The notes beneath the pieces were generated by a model, which worked only from the letters and a program-made list of their open reading frames with translations, did not search any database and had not been told where the DNA came from. From a virus: a DNA stretch of 64,000 nt. Position 1 is the stretch's first letter. Every line of letters begins with the position of its first letter. The position numbers and the translations under genes were made by a program. Location: IMG/VR virus record IMGVR_UViG_3300048625_000156, positions 30,808-94,807 of that record. The stretch is one strand, 5' to 3'. This document shows positions 16,687-28,100 of this stretch, in pieces.

Positions 16687-19600
16687 TACGTCACCTCACT
16701 TAAATGAACGACCATTGTTGGTCCGCTTCCGTTTCTATTGTACTCAATTGAGTATACTACATATCGTGATTCATCCGATTCTGACACCTGGCTAATTCCA
16801 TGTTCGTCATACTTAATCTTAACAATGTCTCCAAGTTGTAAAGTTGGTGTTGAGAAGATTTCCAAACCAACTGCTTTTCGTGGTTGCATAACTTTGGATA
16901 CAAGCCAGCCCATCATATCCTCTGCAGCACCTTGTGATTGAATGTACGGAGTCTCAATTGTGAACTCTTTGTTTCCATATGTCAATCTATTCTTTTTAAT
17001 ATCAGAGTAGGCTTTTTCATACTTCTTACTATACACCTGATTATTACGGTAGTCAGGATCTGAGAGGTTTCCCTGATCCGTAAAGAACTCGTCTACGGTA
17101 TAGTCGTGCTTTGAGTTTTGTGTAAACGTTACTCCCTGAATTCTTAAATAGTTTCCACTACCACTATCCAAGCTAAGAACTGTATCGGTAGTGTTAAAGA
17201 TTAGGAACTCCGCACCGAAGGCATTTGCTGTAAACCCAGATACAGCATAGCCCTGGTTGTTGTTAAACGTTGGAGAAATCTTTGCAAACAGTGCAGGGTA
17301 CGCTTTGTCGTACTTAATGTTAAAGTAAGCCATCTCCCTCATAATGGTTCCAAACTCTTCAAAATAAATATTGTATTCTGGCTTACCGACACCAGCATTT
17401 ACACCAGTCAAGAACGTGGACTTGATGGCTCCGCTAAGTGCAAACTTGTTCATAGATGTTGATGCTGTGGTGTTGTCCATTCCAAAGACGTTTGCTACTG
17501 GAGCGTTCACAAGAGATGATGGGTTAACTTCGGCGTTGGTCGCAAGAGCAGAAACGTTTTCGAACATAATTCTAGATGATCCACGAGTAAAGAGTGCAAT
17601 GTTGTTGTGTTTGTTCAGTGGGTCTGCATCTACAACTGAGCCAACAAGGCTTCCATTTAGGTACATGAAGAACTTGACTCCAGTACCAGACTTCTGATAT
17701 TCTACGCTAATGTCGTAAACGGTTGGATTCTTTTCGTTAACCATTCTGCTTTGACCAGTAAATCTTCCATCGTCAACCAGGATTGGAGCCATGCCACTCC
17801 ATAGAACAATTGGAACAGCCAAACCATCACTAGGTCGTGATTGGATTTTGTAAAAGAAAATTGTGTTAATTGCAGACGCAGTAGCAGTATATGCTTTTGA
17901 CTCTGTATCCGTTAATGCTACAATTTCATAGTAGTATCCTGCGTTAGTTGTTGGGTCTACCCAAATTCCGATACCGCCAGATGATCCACCAACGTTTACA
18001 GCCTTACCTTGGTCGTCTTGCACGGAATAGTATGGCATACTTCCAACAGGAGTTTGAGTCCTTGATTGCTGATTTTCCATTGAGCCAACGACCCTCATAC
18101 GAGTTGAGTAGTGAACAAACCTATTGTCAAGAGGTGTTGGATTGGTTACATACTGGATGTAGTCTTGCGGATTTACCGTTGATGGATATGTTGGTCCATC
18201 CAGAATGAGTGCTGAGCTTTGTACGGTTCCAGGAGTTGTAGCATTCTTCTTGTTTGTCTGAGTCTCCGTAATCTCTTTTGAGCTTAGGTAGTTCTTCATA
18301 ATTCCGCTTGCAGTAGCTGTCTTTACGCTGTGCCAGTCAGTTAGAACACCTGCAGCAACATTCTGATATGTAATGCCTGTATTTCCTCCGTTAAACATTA
18401 GAGTTGAAACCATCTTGCATTTCTTGACTCGCTTTTCATCTGTCCATCCAGACGAAAGTCCTGCTTGGTGCTCTACAATCGATGTTCCAAACTGACCACG
18501 ACCATGCTTAGCAACCTTTCCATTCTTAAGGGTATTTGCGGTAGCATCATAGTACGGCTCTGAGTAAATCCTTACCAGTCCTGTTGGATACATCTTTCCA
18601 CCAAAAGGCATTGTTGCAAAGTATTTTTGATACTCCTCTGGGCTTGAGATCCAAACGTTTCCATCTGTTAGAGTGCTGTACTGAACAGCATCAAACTTAA
18701 TAATTTCTCCGTTGGCATAGAAGTAACCGTTGTATCTTGATAGCCAGTAGACAGCCTCCCCAAGATCCATTGTGTTATTGACAACAACGCCGTTCTCAAC
18801 AAATGGGATGTCGGAGGATAGGGTCGTGTCTAGTGGAATTGCTGCAAGCGTGTAGGAAGACTGCTTTCCAGACTCATCGTTCCAAGCCTTTGTGTTCTCT
18901 CCTGGTGATACCTCCCACAGTAAGACTGGTTTGTATACCCAAGTTTTTTCTGCGTCCAGCACATTTGCCTGTGAGAGTGAGCTGTAAGACCTTTGAATAT
19001 ACTTGGTTTCATATGTAATCTTTCCACTGTTGTGAACGTCATCAGATTGTGACTCTAGCTGTGCAATATTGGTAAGGTGTACCTGATTGTCAATGATTTC
19101 GTTTTCTCCACGAAGAGTCATCGACGTTGCTCGCTCCGTCTCGCTTGGCATCATGTATTCTTTTGTCATTAGGACTAGGTTATTTGTTTCGTCAAAGAAC
19201 ATTGCTGTCTGTGTAGATACCGCAAGGTCATTCAGCACCTGACCGATTGTGGTGTTTGGACCAACGATAAAGTATGGGATAACTGGCTCTTGCTGTCCAA
19301 TTCTTCTAAATGTATAGTTAGAAAAACCAATAGAGTCAAGTAGGCAGGAGACAGCCATGCTAAGTGAGCAGTTCGGAATAATTAGCTCTGGAGCCTTCAT
19401 CTTTTCTAGGTGGAAGAATAGATCACGAACCTTTACGGAGACGTGCTTAGATGAAGCACTTGTCTCTGGAAAACTTTCTGCATATAAAGTTTTGATTGGA
19501 ACATGATAAACCATTCCGTTATCTGGGTAGATTGATTCATAAAACTTAACCTGCAAGTTCTTTGTTTGAAGATAGCTAATAAGACTATCTGGGTTATTTG

Positions 19601-21269
19601 GATTAAAAGCTTGATCGTAGTCAAACATGTCTAGGCTTCCTGTAGATGCCAGTAGCTGTCCTACAGGCATACCACTTGAGCCAAGGTCTGAGGCATGTTT
19701 TGTTACAGATATAGATGTGATCTTGTCTGTAAGGTTTGCAGCAAGGCGTGGTGACATTTCAATTAGGTCGAAGGTCACGTTGTCAATTGTCATTGAGTCT
19801 ACAACGATTCTCATACCCTTCACATACTGAATATCCCTGTAAACCTTTGTTGTTCCGTCCATGTAATACGGTGGGGATGTTAGTTCGTCTATGAAGCTAG
19901 TGGTTCTGCTAGGAGTTTCTGAGTGCAAGTACCAGCCATATTCTGGTGTAAAGGAGTCGAAGTTATCCACCTTGTTTCCAGAGTCATTGCCGTTTGCAAC
20001 GTAGTAGGTCCCTGGTCCACTTGTAGACGGAACAAGGTATGCGTATCCCTCTGGTGCAGAGATTGGAAGTGCTTCAAAGGAGGACTGCTGGGGGGCAAAG
20101 ATCAGAGAGTCTGTGTACTCGTCTGGAACGATAAGACCATAAGCAAGCTCTACATATCCATCTGAAGGAATCTCAATGTTGTTATCTCCAGAAAAGTCTA
20201 CTGCATCTACCCAGTTATTCTGAGCGTTAAGTACTTGAATTTTCCAATCTAGAGGAACAGCCTTGGTTGCAGACGTATCATAAAATGGGTCGTCGAACGC
20301 ATTGCCGTCTTCATCAATGTATCCTCCGCTAGGGGCTGCATCGATGTCTCCGACTTTTGTCTGCATCTTGACCACCAATCTGTTTGATGGAAGACTATTC
20401 TTGTACACTACAAAGGGTGCTGCGTCGTCGATGAAGAACTTGTTACCAGACCTATAAGATACTCCACGAATATCCTCAAAGCTTTTGTCAACTGTTGCTG
20501 TTCCCTGTTCTCCATTTTCACTTAGAGTAACAGTTCCTGCAGTGCTATTGATAAGACCATATACCTTGAAGTATGTTGATGTGGCTGTCAGAATAACGAA
20601 GTCTCTGTTGATGGTTGACACAGACGCTTTGTTTACCCCCTGGATTGAAACGTAATCTCCAGCATCAAAAGAGTTCAAGGCGTAGACGGTGGTAACCCAA
20701 CCGTTTGAGGTTGACTTTGACTTTCCAACTTTTGTAACAGTTGCCGTTACAGTGGCAGTCTTGCCTTCTGTTCTAAGCGATGTCCAGTATTTGAAATTGT
20801 CATTTGCAGTACCAAAATAAAATCTTGGCTGTCTAGCCATGTCTGGGTGTACACGGTTTAGGTATTGTCCGTCGAAGTATATAGCTTTGTTGATTCCAGA
20901 ACGAGGGCGGAAGCGACCTAGGCAGTCCTCTAAAGAAAAAAGAGTCTTCATTTTATCTTTTTTAGAAATAAAGATTTGTGGGGTTCCGTCATCCTTAAAC
21001 CCACCGTCTACAACAACATCTGAGTCAGTCGCACCGAAGTAGTGCTTAGTTGCTGTTAGTGCATTTTCAGAAACAAAGTTAGTCTTTGGACCAGAAAAGA
21101 TATAGTCGTCGTCTCCGACCTCAGCATCTGGTCTATTGCGATAGTTACCAATTTCATCAATGTTTTCAGCAATGTTAAGATTCCACTCAGCAACAACGAG
21201 TGCTTGAGAGTTGATCGTAGAGGATGTCTCTAGATGTTTTTGTAAGTAGTTATTTTCGCTTTGCCACAT
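16686..21269 (-). CDS. large tail hub/tip protein with a lectin-like insertion
   Basis: A 1527-residue structural protein that probably forms the tail hub. Around residues 490-740 are segments typical of gp27-like hub domains (VTKHASDLGSSGMPVGQLL, then IGQVLNDLAVSTQTAMFFDE). Residues about 1080-1290 look like a concanavalin/LamG-type jelly roll for sugar binding. The C-terminus (LGDIVKIKYDEHGIS, then YVVYSIEYNRNG) matches the final barrel of such hubs. It follows the distal tail protein, as expected. Confidence 0.72.
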   Translation of the reverse strand: MWQSENNYLQKHLETSSTINSQALVVAEWNLNIAENIDEIGNYRNRPDAEVGDDDYIFSGPKTNFVSENALTATKHYFGATDSDVVVDGGFKDDGTPQIFISKKDKMKTLFSLEDCLGRFRPRSGINKAIYFDGQYLNRVHPDMARQPRFYFGTANDNFKYWTSLRTEGKTATVTATVTKVGKSKSTSNGWVTTVYALNSFDAGDYVSIQGVNKASVSTINRDFVILTATSTYFKVYGLINSTAGTVTLSENGEQGTATVDKSFEDIRGVSYRSGNKFFIDDAAPFVVYKNSLPSNRLVVKMQTKVGDIDAAPSGGYIDEDGNAFDDPFYDTSATKAVPLDWKIQVLNAQNNWVDAVDFSGDNNIEIPSDGYVELAYGLIVPDEYTDSLIFAPQQSSFEALPISAPEGYAYLVPSTSGPGTYYVANGNDSGNKVDNFDSFTPEYGWYLHSETPSRTTSFIDELTSPPYYMDGTTKVYRDIQYVKGMRIVVDSMTIDNVTFDLIEMSPRLAANLTDKITSISVTKHASDLGSSGMPVGQLLASTGSLDMFDYDQAFNPNNPDSLISYLQTKNLQVKFYESIYPDNGMVYHVPIKTLYAESFPETSASSKHVSVKVRDLFFHLEKMKAPELIIPNCSLSMAVSCLLDSIGFSNYTFRRIGQQEPVIPYFIVGPNTTIGQVLNDLAVSTQTAMFFDETNNLVLMTKEYMMPSETERATSMTLRGENEIIDNQVHLTNIAQLESQSDDVHNSGKITYETKYIQRSYSSLSQANVLDAEKTWVYKPVLLWEVSPGENTKAWNDESGKQSSYTLAAIPLDTTLSSDIPFVENGVVVNNTMDLGEAVYWLSRYNGYFYANGEIIKFDAVQYSTLTDGNVWISSPEEYQKYFATMPFGGKMYPTGLVRIYSEPYYDATANTLKNGKVAKHGRGQFGTSIVEHQAGLSSGWTDEKRVKKCKMVSTLMFNGGNTGITYQNVAAGVLTDWHSVKTATASGIMKNYLSSKEITETQTNKKNATTPGTVQSSALILDGPTYPSTVNPQDYIQYVTNPTPLDNRFVHYSTRMRVVGSMENQQSRTQTPVGSMPYYSVQDDQGKAVNVGGSSGGIGIWVDPTTNAGYYYEIVALTDTESKAYTATASAINTIFFYKIQSRPSDGLAVPIVLWSGMAPILVDDGRFTGQSRMVNEKNPTVYDISVEYQKSGTGVKFFMYLNGSLVGSVVDADPLNKHNNIALFTRGSSRIMFENVSALATNAEVNPSSLVNAPVANVFGMDNTTASTSMNKFALSGAIKSTFLTGVNAGVGKPEYNIYFEEFGTIMREMAYFNIKYDKAYPALFAKISPTFNNNQGYAVSGFTANAFGAEFLIFNTTDTVLSLDSGSGNYLRIQGVTFTQNSKHDYTVDEFFTDQGNLSDPDYRNNQVYSKKYEKAYSDIKKNRLTYGNKEFTIETPYIQSQGAAEDMMGWLVSKVMQPRKAVGLEIFSTPTLQLGDIVKIKYDEHGISQVSESDESRYVVYSIEYNRNGSGPTMVVHLSEVT

Positions 21270-21270
21270 A

Positions 21271-22104
21271 TTATGCCTCTTCTAGTGTAACAGAAACATT
21301 CCACATGTCGTAGTTGCTTCCACCACGTTTGTCTACCGTGTAGGAGAAGTCTGCAATATACATTTCAACTACCTGGCTATATTGCCCCAGGTGTCCATAG
21401 GCTGCTCTGTCATCACCAAAGTTTTTGTATTTGTCATATGATAGGAATACCCAGAATGATCCTGTGTGACTCTCGTACCAATCTAGAAGTTCGTTACCGC
21501 CAGCTCCTCCGTCAATTGTGTATGGGGTAGTTGAGGATTTGCCAGTTGTTGGGTTAATAGTTCCTGGTAGTGGGAATGCTCTTGATGGAAGATTTTTCCA
21601 AGATACAGAAAGTTTTAGTTTGTCTGCAATATGGTATGAACGCATACGACCATTAATCATACGCTCACGCTTTTCAATACGTTCTGGTGAGAAGTTTAGT
21701 CCATCACGGTTGTGGTCTGTCAGGAATATGAAGTCGCTAAACTCTGTACCGCCTGGCAAGAAAACGTATGATCCAGCGTTGAATGTGATTGATGTTGTAG
21801 AACTTTCTGAGTGTGCAACATTCACTGTAAAGGTTTTTGGTCCTGTAACTTCCACAACCTTTACGCTTGTTCCAAATGCTCCGTTGCCAGATGTCTTTAG
21901 TAGAACGTATCCTGGAACAAGACCTACAGTACTTCCACCATTTTCAGAAAGCTGAACCTCATAAGATCCTGATGTGATAACAGCATTTAAGCCTGTTACT
22001 TTCCAGTCTGGCTCTAGAGTTCCTGGGTTTTCAGAGAATAGGACGGCTTCTGGACGTGCGTACTTGATACGACCATCCATGTATGTTGGTGATACTGCTG
22101 GCAT
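21271..22104 (-). CDS. distal tail-like protein
   Basis: A 277-residue beta-rich protein directly after the tape measure gene, the usual place for the distal tail (Dit) protein that links the tube to the hub. Residues about 145-200 (RMRSYHIADKLKLSVSWKNL) and the C-terminal FSYTVDKRGGSNYDMWNVSV fit this class. An inserted beta-rich segment lies near residues 40-115. Overlapping codons couple it to the tape measure. Confidence 0.62.
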   Translation of the reverse strand: MPAVSPTYMDGRIKYARPEAVLFSENPGTLEPDWKVTGLNAVITSGSYEVQLSENGGSTVGLVPGYVLLKTSGNGAFGTSVKVVEVTGPKTFTVNVAHSESSTTSITFNAGSYVFLPGGTEFSDFIFLTDHNRDGLNFSPERIEKRERMINGRMRSYHIADKLKLSVSWKNLPSRAFPLPGTINPTTGKSSTTPYTIDGGAGGNELLDWYESHTGSFWVFLSYDKYKNFGDDRAAYGHLGQYSQVVEMYIADFSYTVDKRGGSNYDMWNVSVTLEEA

Positions 22105-25100
22105 TAAACTCTACTTCCCTTCATTCCCTGACCTTCAACTCGTTGAATCTGCTGCATAACTGTCTTTGCAATCTGATCAGCGTTTGCGTCTGACTTAACG
22201 TTAACACTGATACTATAATTATACACTGAACTGCCTCCGCCTGAAGGCATTTCTCCACGGTTAATCTTAGCCATGTTTCCAGCACCAAGCTTGTCAGTTG
22301 CTGACTTCTTTACTACAAACTCTCCTTGTTGTAGCATAGCAGGAATTGTGTCCTTGCCCATAGGCTTAAATATAGGCATCTTTCCATTAGCAAGGTAGTT
22401 CATCATACCGCCAGAAGCAAAGTGCTTAGCAACACGTCCACCCATAGCCCAACCCTCAGACTTTGCACTCTTGAGTTCTTTAAGGTCTTTATTTTGGGTT
22501 GCTGCGTCAAGAAGTGACTGCCACTGCTCTTTGGTCTTTCCACCAAATGTTAGGCTTGCAATCTGAGAATCTTTTGCCTCAGTCATTCTATCACGCTGTT
22601 CTTGCATGGCAGCGTTCTGAGCGTTCTGGCGAGCCTGTTGCTGTGCTCTTGCAGCAGCACCGATGTCACCCTTTGACAATGCGTCAGCAAGGTCTAGCTG
22701 GTCCTTCTTCTGCTGGTTGATAACATCGTTAGCCTTCTGAATCTTATCCATAGCCTTCATGCGTTCATCGTAGGCTTTATTAATCTTTTCTTCCTGCTTA
22801 TTGATCTGGTTGATTGCACCACTGTAGTAGTCCATCTTGCGTTGCTGCTTGTCAATTGGAGTGCCTCCACCACCGCCACCACCAGTGTCACCTCCAGTGT
22901 CACCTCCAGCTGCAGGGGCTGCACCAGAACCCACACTCTTTCCAGCAAGATATGAAGCAAACATGCTAAAAGTCTTTGTTGGGTCTCCAGCAGCCCAAGC
23001 CTTAAATTGAGCCTGTAGATTCTTATCTCCAGCCATTCCCAAAGTTGCGTTAAAGTTAGCTAGATACTTAACTTTTTGAGATTTTGTTTTTAGATTTTGA
23101 AAAACTTTATCCTTGTTAATGAAATCCTGCATCTTTTTATCTACAACTGCTGTAGCAACAAGTTTTGTCTCTGGAATCTTTTTTAAGTCATCTGTGGTCT
23201 TTTTATATGCGTTTGCAAACGTGTTCAGTTTAGTCATAGCGTCATCAGTAGTTAGGTCTAGATTGACATTCTGAAGACCAGCAGTAACCGCTTCCTGGTC
23301 TGCTGTGCTACGAGAAGCTCTCTCAAGAGCACCTGTGGTAACTGCTGTGTTCGCTCCACGAGCTTGAGCACTGCCCATAAGCTCTGTCGTCTGACGGTCG
23401 CCCATGGCATTAACGGAAGCCTGGTATGCTGTTGAGAAGTTTCCTCCAACAGTTCCAGCACCGCCACCACCTTCACCAGCCATTTTAATAACACTAGCCA
23501 TGTCTTGGTTACCAATTGCATCTCCAAGGAATTGCCCCTCAAGCAGCATTCTCATGTCGGAGTTTTCGACACCCTTAATAGCATCCTTTTGCTTGTTGGC
23601 TACAGTCTTCTCTTCTTCTGTTGCGTTGGCATACTTTTCATCAACTGCAGTATTGAATGTGCCCTTGTCGTCAACAGCCTTACCGACGGTGTTAATTTTT
23701 GCACGTTGATCAGCACCTGCCTTGTAGATTGCTGTAATGTCTGCATCCCTACTGCCCTCAAGCCCTGTTATCTCTGTCTTTAAGGCTGCTTTCTTTGTCT
23801 TGTCTGTTTCTGCATCAAACTCTTTTTGCTTTTCGGCAATCTTTTTGTCAACAGCAGCCACACCAGAGTCAATTGATGTTTGAATTGATCCATATGAACC
23901 AAGCATTGCTGTGTATCCTGCTTTAGCGTCGTCTCCTCTTCCAGGCTTAATGCCTCCAACCGTTCCATATGCATATTGGTCTTCTAATTTTGGTGCAGTA
24001 TAGGTTTGGTTTCCAGATGTGTATTGTTCACCTGGCTTTAACTTTTCACCCTTTAGGTTTGTCATGTTTCCGTATAACTTGTCAAAACTTTCTTGCTTTT
24101 GAGCTGTAATGTCTTTCTGAGTATATACAGCGTCGTCAAGAAGGAAGTCTGCGTTTTCAGTGGTTGACTGGATAAGCTTTGTTGTAACCTTTAGTGGATC
24201 TTTTAGAATGTCTGTTCCATCTGGTCCAAGAAGTTCTGATAGCTGTGAAGTAACTGTAATTGGGAATGCTGAGTCACCAAGCTCTTTACCAACAGCCGTT
24301 GCAATACTGTTGGCTTCTGTTAGTGTTAGAGTACCCTGCGAAATTGCTTGGGCAAGTGTAGCACTGTACTGCTGTGCAACCTGTGCTGGGGTTAGCTTGC
24401 CGCTTTCTTTTAGCTTTTCAAGGTTGGCAACGTCTGCCTTACCTGCATCAGAGGCGACGTAATCCTTACCAATCTGAAGGTCTTCTACCGACTTGAGACC
24501 TGCACGACGTGCATCTGACTCTGCTTGAGCAGCCTCTGTCAGTCCTACACGACCAGTAAGCTCTCCAAACTTCTTAACACTATCTGAAGCGACTGCCATA
24601 GCATTACCAAGCTGAGCAGCTTTCTTATTAGCTTCTGCTTGCTGCCATAATGAGAACGCAATAATTCCTGCAAATATAGCTAATGGTGCTGCAATTGCAA
24701 GAACTGCTGCTCCTGCTGCAGTGCCAAAGAATGTTGCAAGTCCTGCAAGCATTGTTTCTGGTATCAGGGCAATTACAGATTGGATAAGCATAAGTGGCAT
24801 CATGATTGCATTAGCAATTTCTCCCACCTTTCCAGGCATCATGGACAGTGTTCCCATTACTGCTGCGGTAGTCATCATTGCTTTACCGCTTCCGAGTTGA
24901 CCAATGACACCCTTACCAACTGTAGCTGCTGCTTGCTTTAGTTTTGTCCCTAGTTGAACAAGGCTAACCTTCATTCTTTCTACGCCAGCCTTGACTGCGG
25001 TTGCAGCAGTATTCATAGCATTACGAATTGCACCTGGAGCCTGAACTGCAAAGTTCTTGATGGCTACCATGCCCTCTGTCATCTTTTGCTTTGCAATAAA

Positions 25101-28100
25101 TGCAGCGTTTCCAATAGCCTCTACCGTTACCCTATATGGCTTCATTAGGTTGTCTGCCACGGCAAGCATCTGGCTTGCCTGACGAAGATTCTTTTCCTCC
25201 TGAGTGATCAGGTGTACTCTAACTCCGTGTACAGCATTTAGCTTTTCAACGTTTACAATACCAGCAGAATCCGTAAAGGGTCTCATCATCTTGTGGAACT
25301 GCTCTTTAGCGTACTGTGCCGATGCTGGACTAATTACAAATGAACTCTTTGCAGTATCTGCAACACTCTTCTTGAATGCTGGACCAGCTTCATTGATACC
25401 AACGATAGCCCCATCTGCAAGGTTCTTACCTGCTTCTTTAGTTCTGCGTGATGGAGATTGTGCCTGTGCTGCAACATTTGTTGCCTCTGCTACATCCTGT
25501 TCAATCTTTGCAGCAATCTTTGCACCTGCCTGGGTTGTTTGTGGCTTAGTTGCTGCAGCAGGAACCTGACCAACTATAGCTTCCTTTTGTGCTTTGGTTG
25601 CGTCAAATGGAACCTGGTACTTTGTGTTTACGTCTGCCTTGCCGTAAATCTCTTTAATTCCAGCATCTTTTCTTGATAGTGCTGAGTCAAGTTGTGATGA
25701 TGGAGTCTGTCCCTGGGCTGCAATCCTGTTTCTAACATCTGCAGGAGTATCCATAATTACTGGAGCAGTATTGTGAGCAGCAACCGATCTTGATGTGTCC
25801 ATGCCTTCGGCTGATGCAAACTTACGTCCAGTGTCAAAGACACCTGTGTAGCGTCCACGCTCGGAGGTCATGGCTTCACGACCAATAGATCCGAATCCAC
25901 CATGACCACGCTGACGTTCACGAGTGTTGTCATCAAATGTGGTTACGTTTGTTGCAAACTTATCTGCTGCTGCCTGAACACGAGGGTCTGAAGATTTTGT
26001 CTTGGCTCTAGCCTTGTCGGATGCTGCGTAGTATTCTGGGTCACCCATCTTTTCGCCTGTAACGTTGCTAACCTCTTTAGCAATGTTGTGGCTTAGGTCT
26101 TCTGCATACTTTGCAATTTCTGGATTAGACTCTACAGCAGCCTGAATATCTTTAACAGTCTTAGCACCAAAAAGTTCTTTTGCAATGTAAGCAATTAGTG
26201 GACCTTGGATTAGCTTTGGATTTGCCTTGTACTCTGCAGCAATACCTGCAGGTGACGCTGTTCCACGGTTTAGCTGATCGTTGGCTGTTTTTGAGAGCAA
26301 GCTTGTTGAGTCTGTAAATCCACGAGTTGACTGATATCCTGCAACACCATTCTTTGCATAACCAGGAATGTTGACCTTTGCACCACTTAGAAGTGCAGCA
26401 ACCACTGCTGGGTTTTTCTTTACATTTTCAACAGAAAGAACCACTTCACCATTTGAAAGATTGGCTGGAACCTTGTCATCTGTTGGACCACCAGGACCAA
26501 CTACGACACCACCAGTAGCCATCTTCTTTGGCTTTGGTCCAGTCTTGGCTCCAGGGATTCTGCTTCCAAAATTGTTTTGGATTGCTACAGCACGTTCCAT
26601 CTCCTTGCGAAGAAGTGCGACAGCACCTGCCTCTGCAGTAAATGTCTGTGTAAGTTTTTCATGGACTTGCTCAAGTGATGCAGCTACTGCACGAGCTTCA
26701 ATTTGTTCCTGTGTCATGTAGGATGTCTGTGAACCAAGGTCTTTTGTTCCCTGACCTAGATTGTTAAAGAAAGACTTAACACTTGCAAATAGCTTAATCA
26801 TGTTAGCAATACCGTTAGCGATAAGACCAATAGCCATAAGTGCTACTGGACCTACCCCAGCCAAGACGAGGGTTAGCCCTCCAACAAAGTCTTTGGCTCC
26901 GCTACTCATGTTATTAAAGTTTTTTAGAACATCTGTAAAGAATTTTGCAATTGGAGTTACAGCCTTCATGAACTGCTCTCCAAGGGGGATAAGTTCTACC
27001 TTGAGGTCCTCTAGAGCCTTTTTAAACTTGAACATAGGAGAGTCTTCAATTCTCTTCAACTCTCGTTCAGCAAGCACTGAGGCTGCTCCTGGACCTTGTG
27101 CTGCAAGGTTGGCTACGCTGGATGCCTGGCTGTTTGCATCTGTAACGTTCTTTAGAAGTGTTGAGATACGAGCGAACTGGAACTTTCCAAACACCTGTTC
27201 GATTGCCTGTGCTCGCTTTAGTGGGTCAAGAGCGTTGAGTGCGTTTCCTAGGTCTACAACCATTCCCTTGACATCGCCCTTGTTTGATTGAACAATGTTC
27301 TTTAGGTTAATACCAAGACCAGCAAGCATATCTGATGCCTTCTTGCTTGGGTTAATCATGGAGGCTAGACCAGACTTAAGTGCGTTAGCACCTTCAGATG
27401 CGTTGATTCCACCTTCCTTCATTGCTGTCAAGAAGAATGCTAGGTCTTCTACGTTTCCGCCTAGCTGCTGAATAACTGGGGCTGCCTTTGGAATAGCAAT
27501 TGTCATATCCTCAATGCTGAGTACCGATTGGTTTTCAACTGCGTTTAGGAAGTTAATCTTATTCTTTAGTTGATCAGCAGAGATGCCAAATGCGTTAGTA
27601 AGAGAGATAGTTGTTTCAAGTGCCTGTTGCTGATCTACCCCACCAAGAACTGCGAGGGTTGTTGCCGACTGAACCTGAGCAAGAAGGTCTGCACCTTGTT
27701 TACCCATAGCAGCAGCGTCAGCAGCCATGCTCATTGTGTCCGCAACAGCCACGCCATACTTTGTAAATGTTTTTGCTAGGCTCTGAACCTGTCCAGCCAT
27801 ATCGTCTGTTTGCTGCATTGTTGTACTCAGGTCACCATATACACGCTTAAATTTAATTACTGATGTTTCCATGTCCATGAATGTCTTGGCTGCAATCTGA
27901 CCAAGCATTGTAAGTGGAACAGTAAAACCAACCATAAGCTGACGACCAGCCCACTGGGTATTCTTACCCCAGTTGAGCATGTTTGTAGAGCCTTGCTTAA
28001 GAAGTTGATTTAGAAGTTGCTGTCTTTGTGCAGCAATTTGAGTTTTTGTTGATAGGTTTTCCATATCAAGCATGAGTGGACGAATCTTGATTGCCTGGAC

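Noticed and set aside
24160-27291. Plus-strand frames of 100-176 codons inside the tape measure gene
   Set aside because: Codon bias of the long helical minus-strand gene leaves the opposite strand open; products show no domain and lack ribosome sites.
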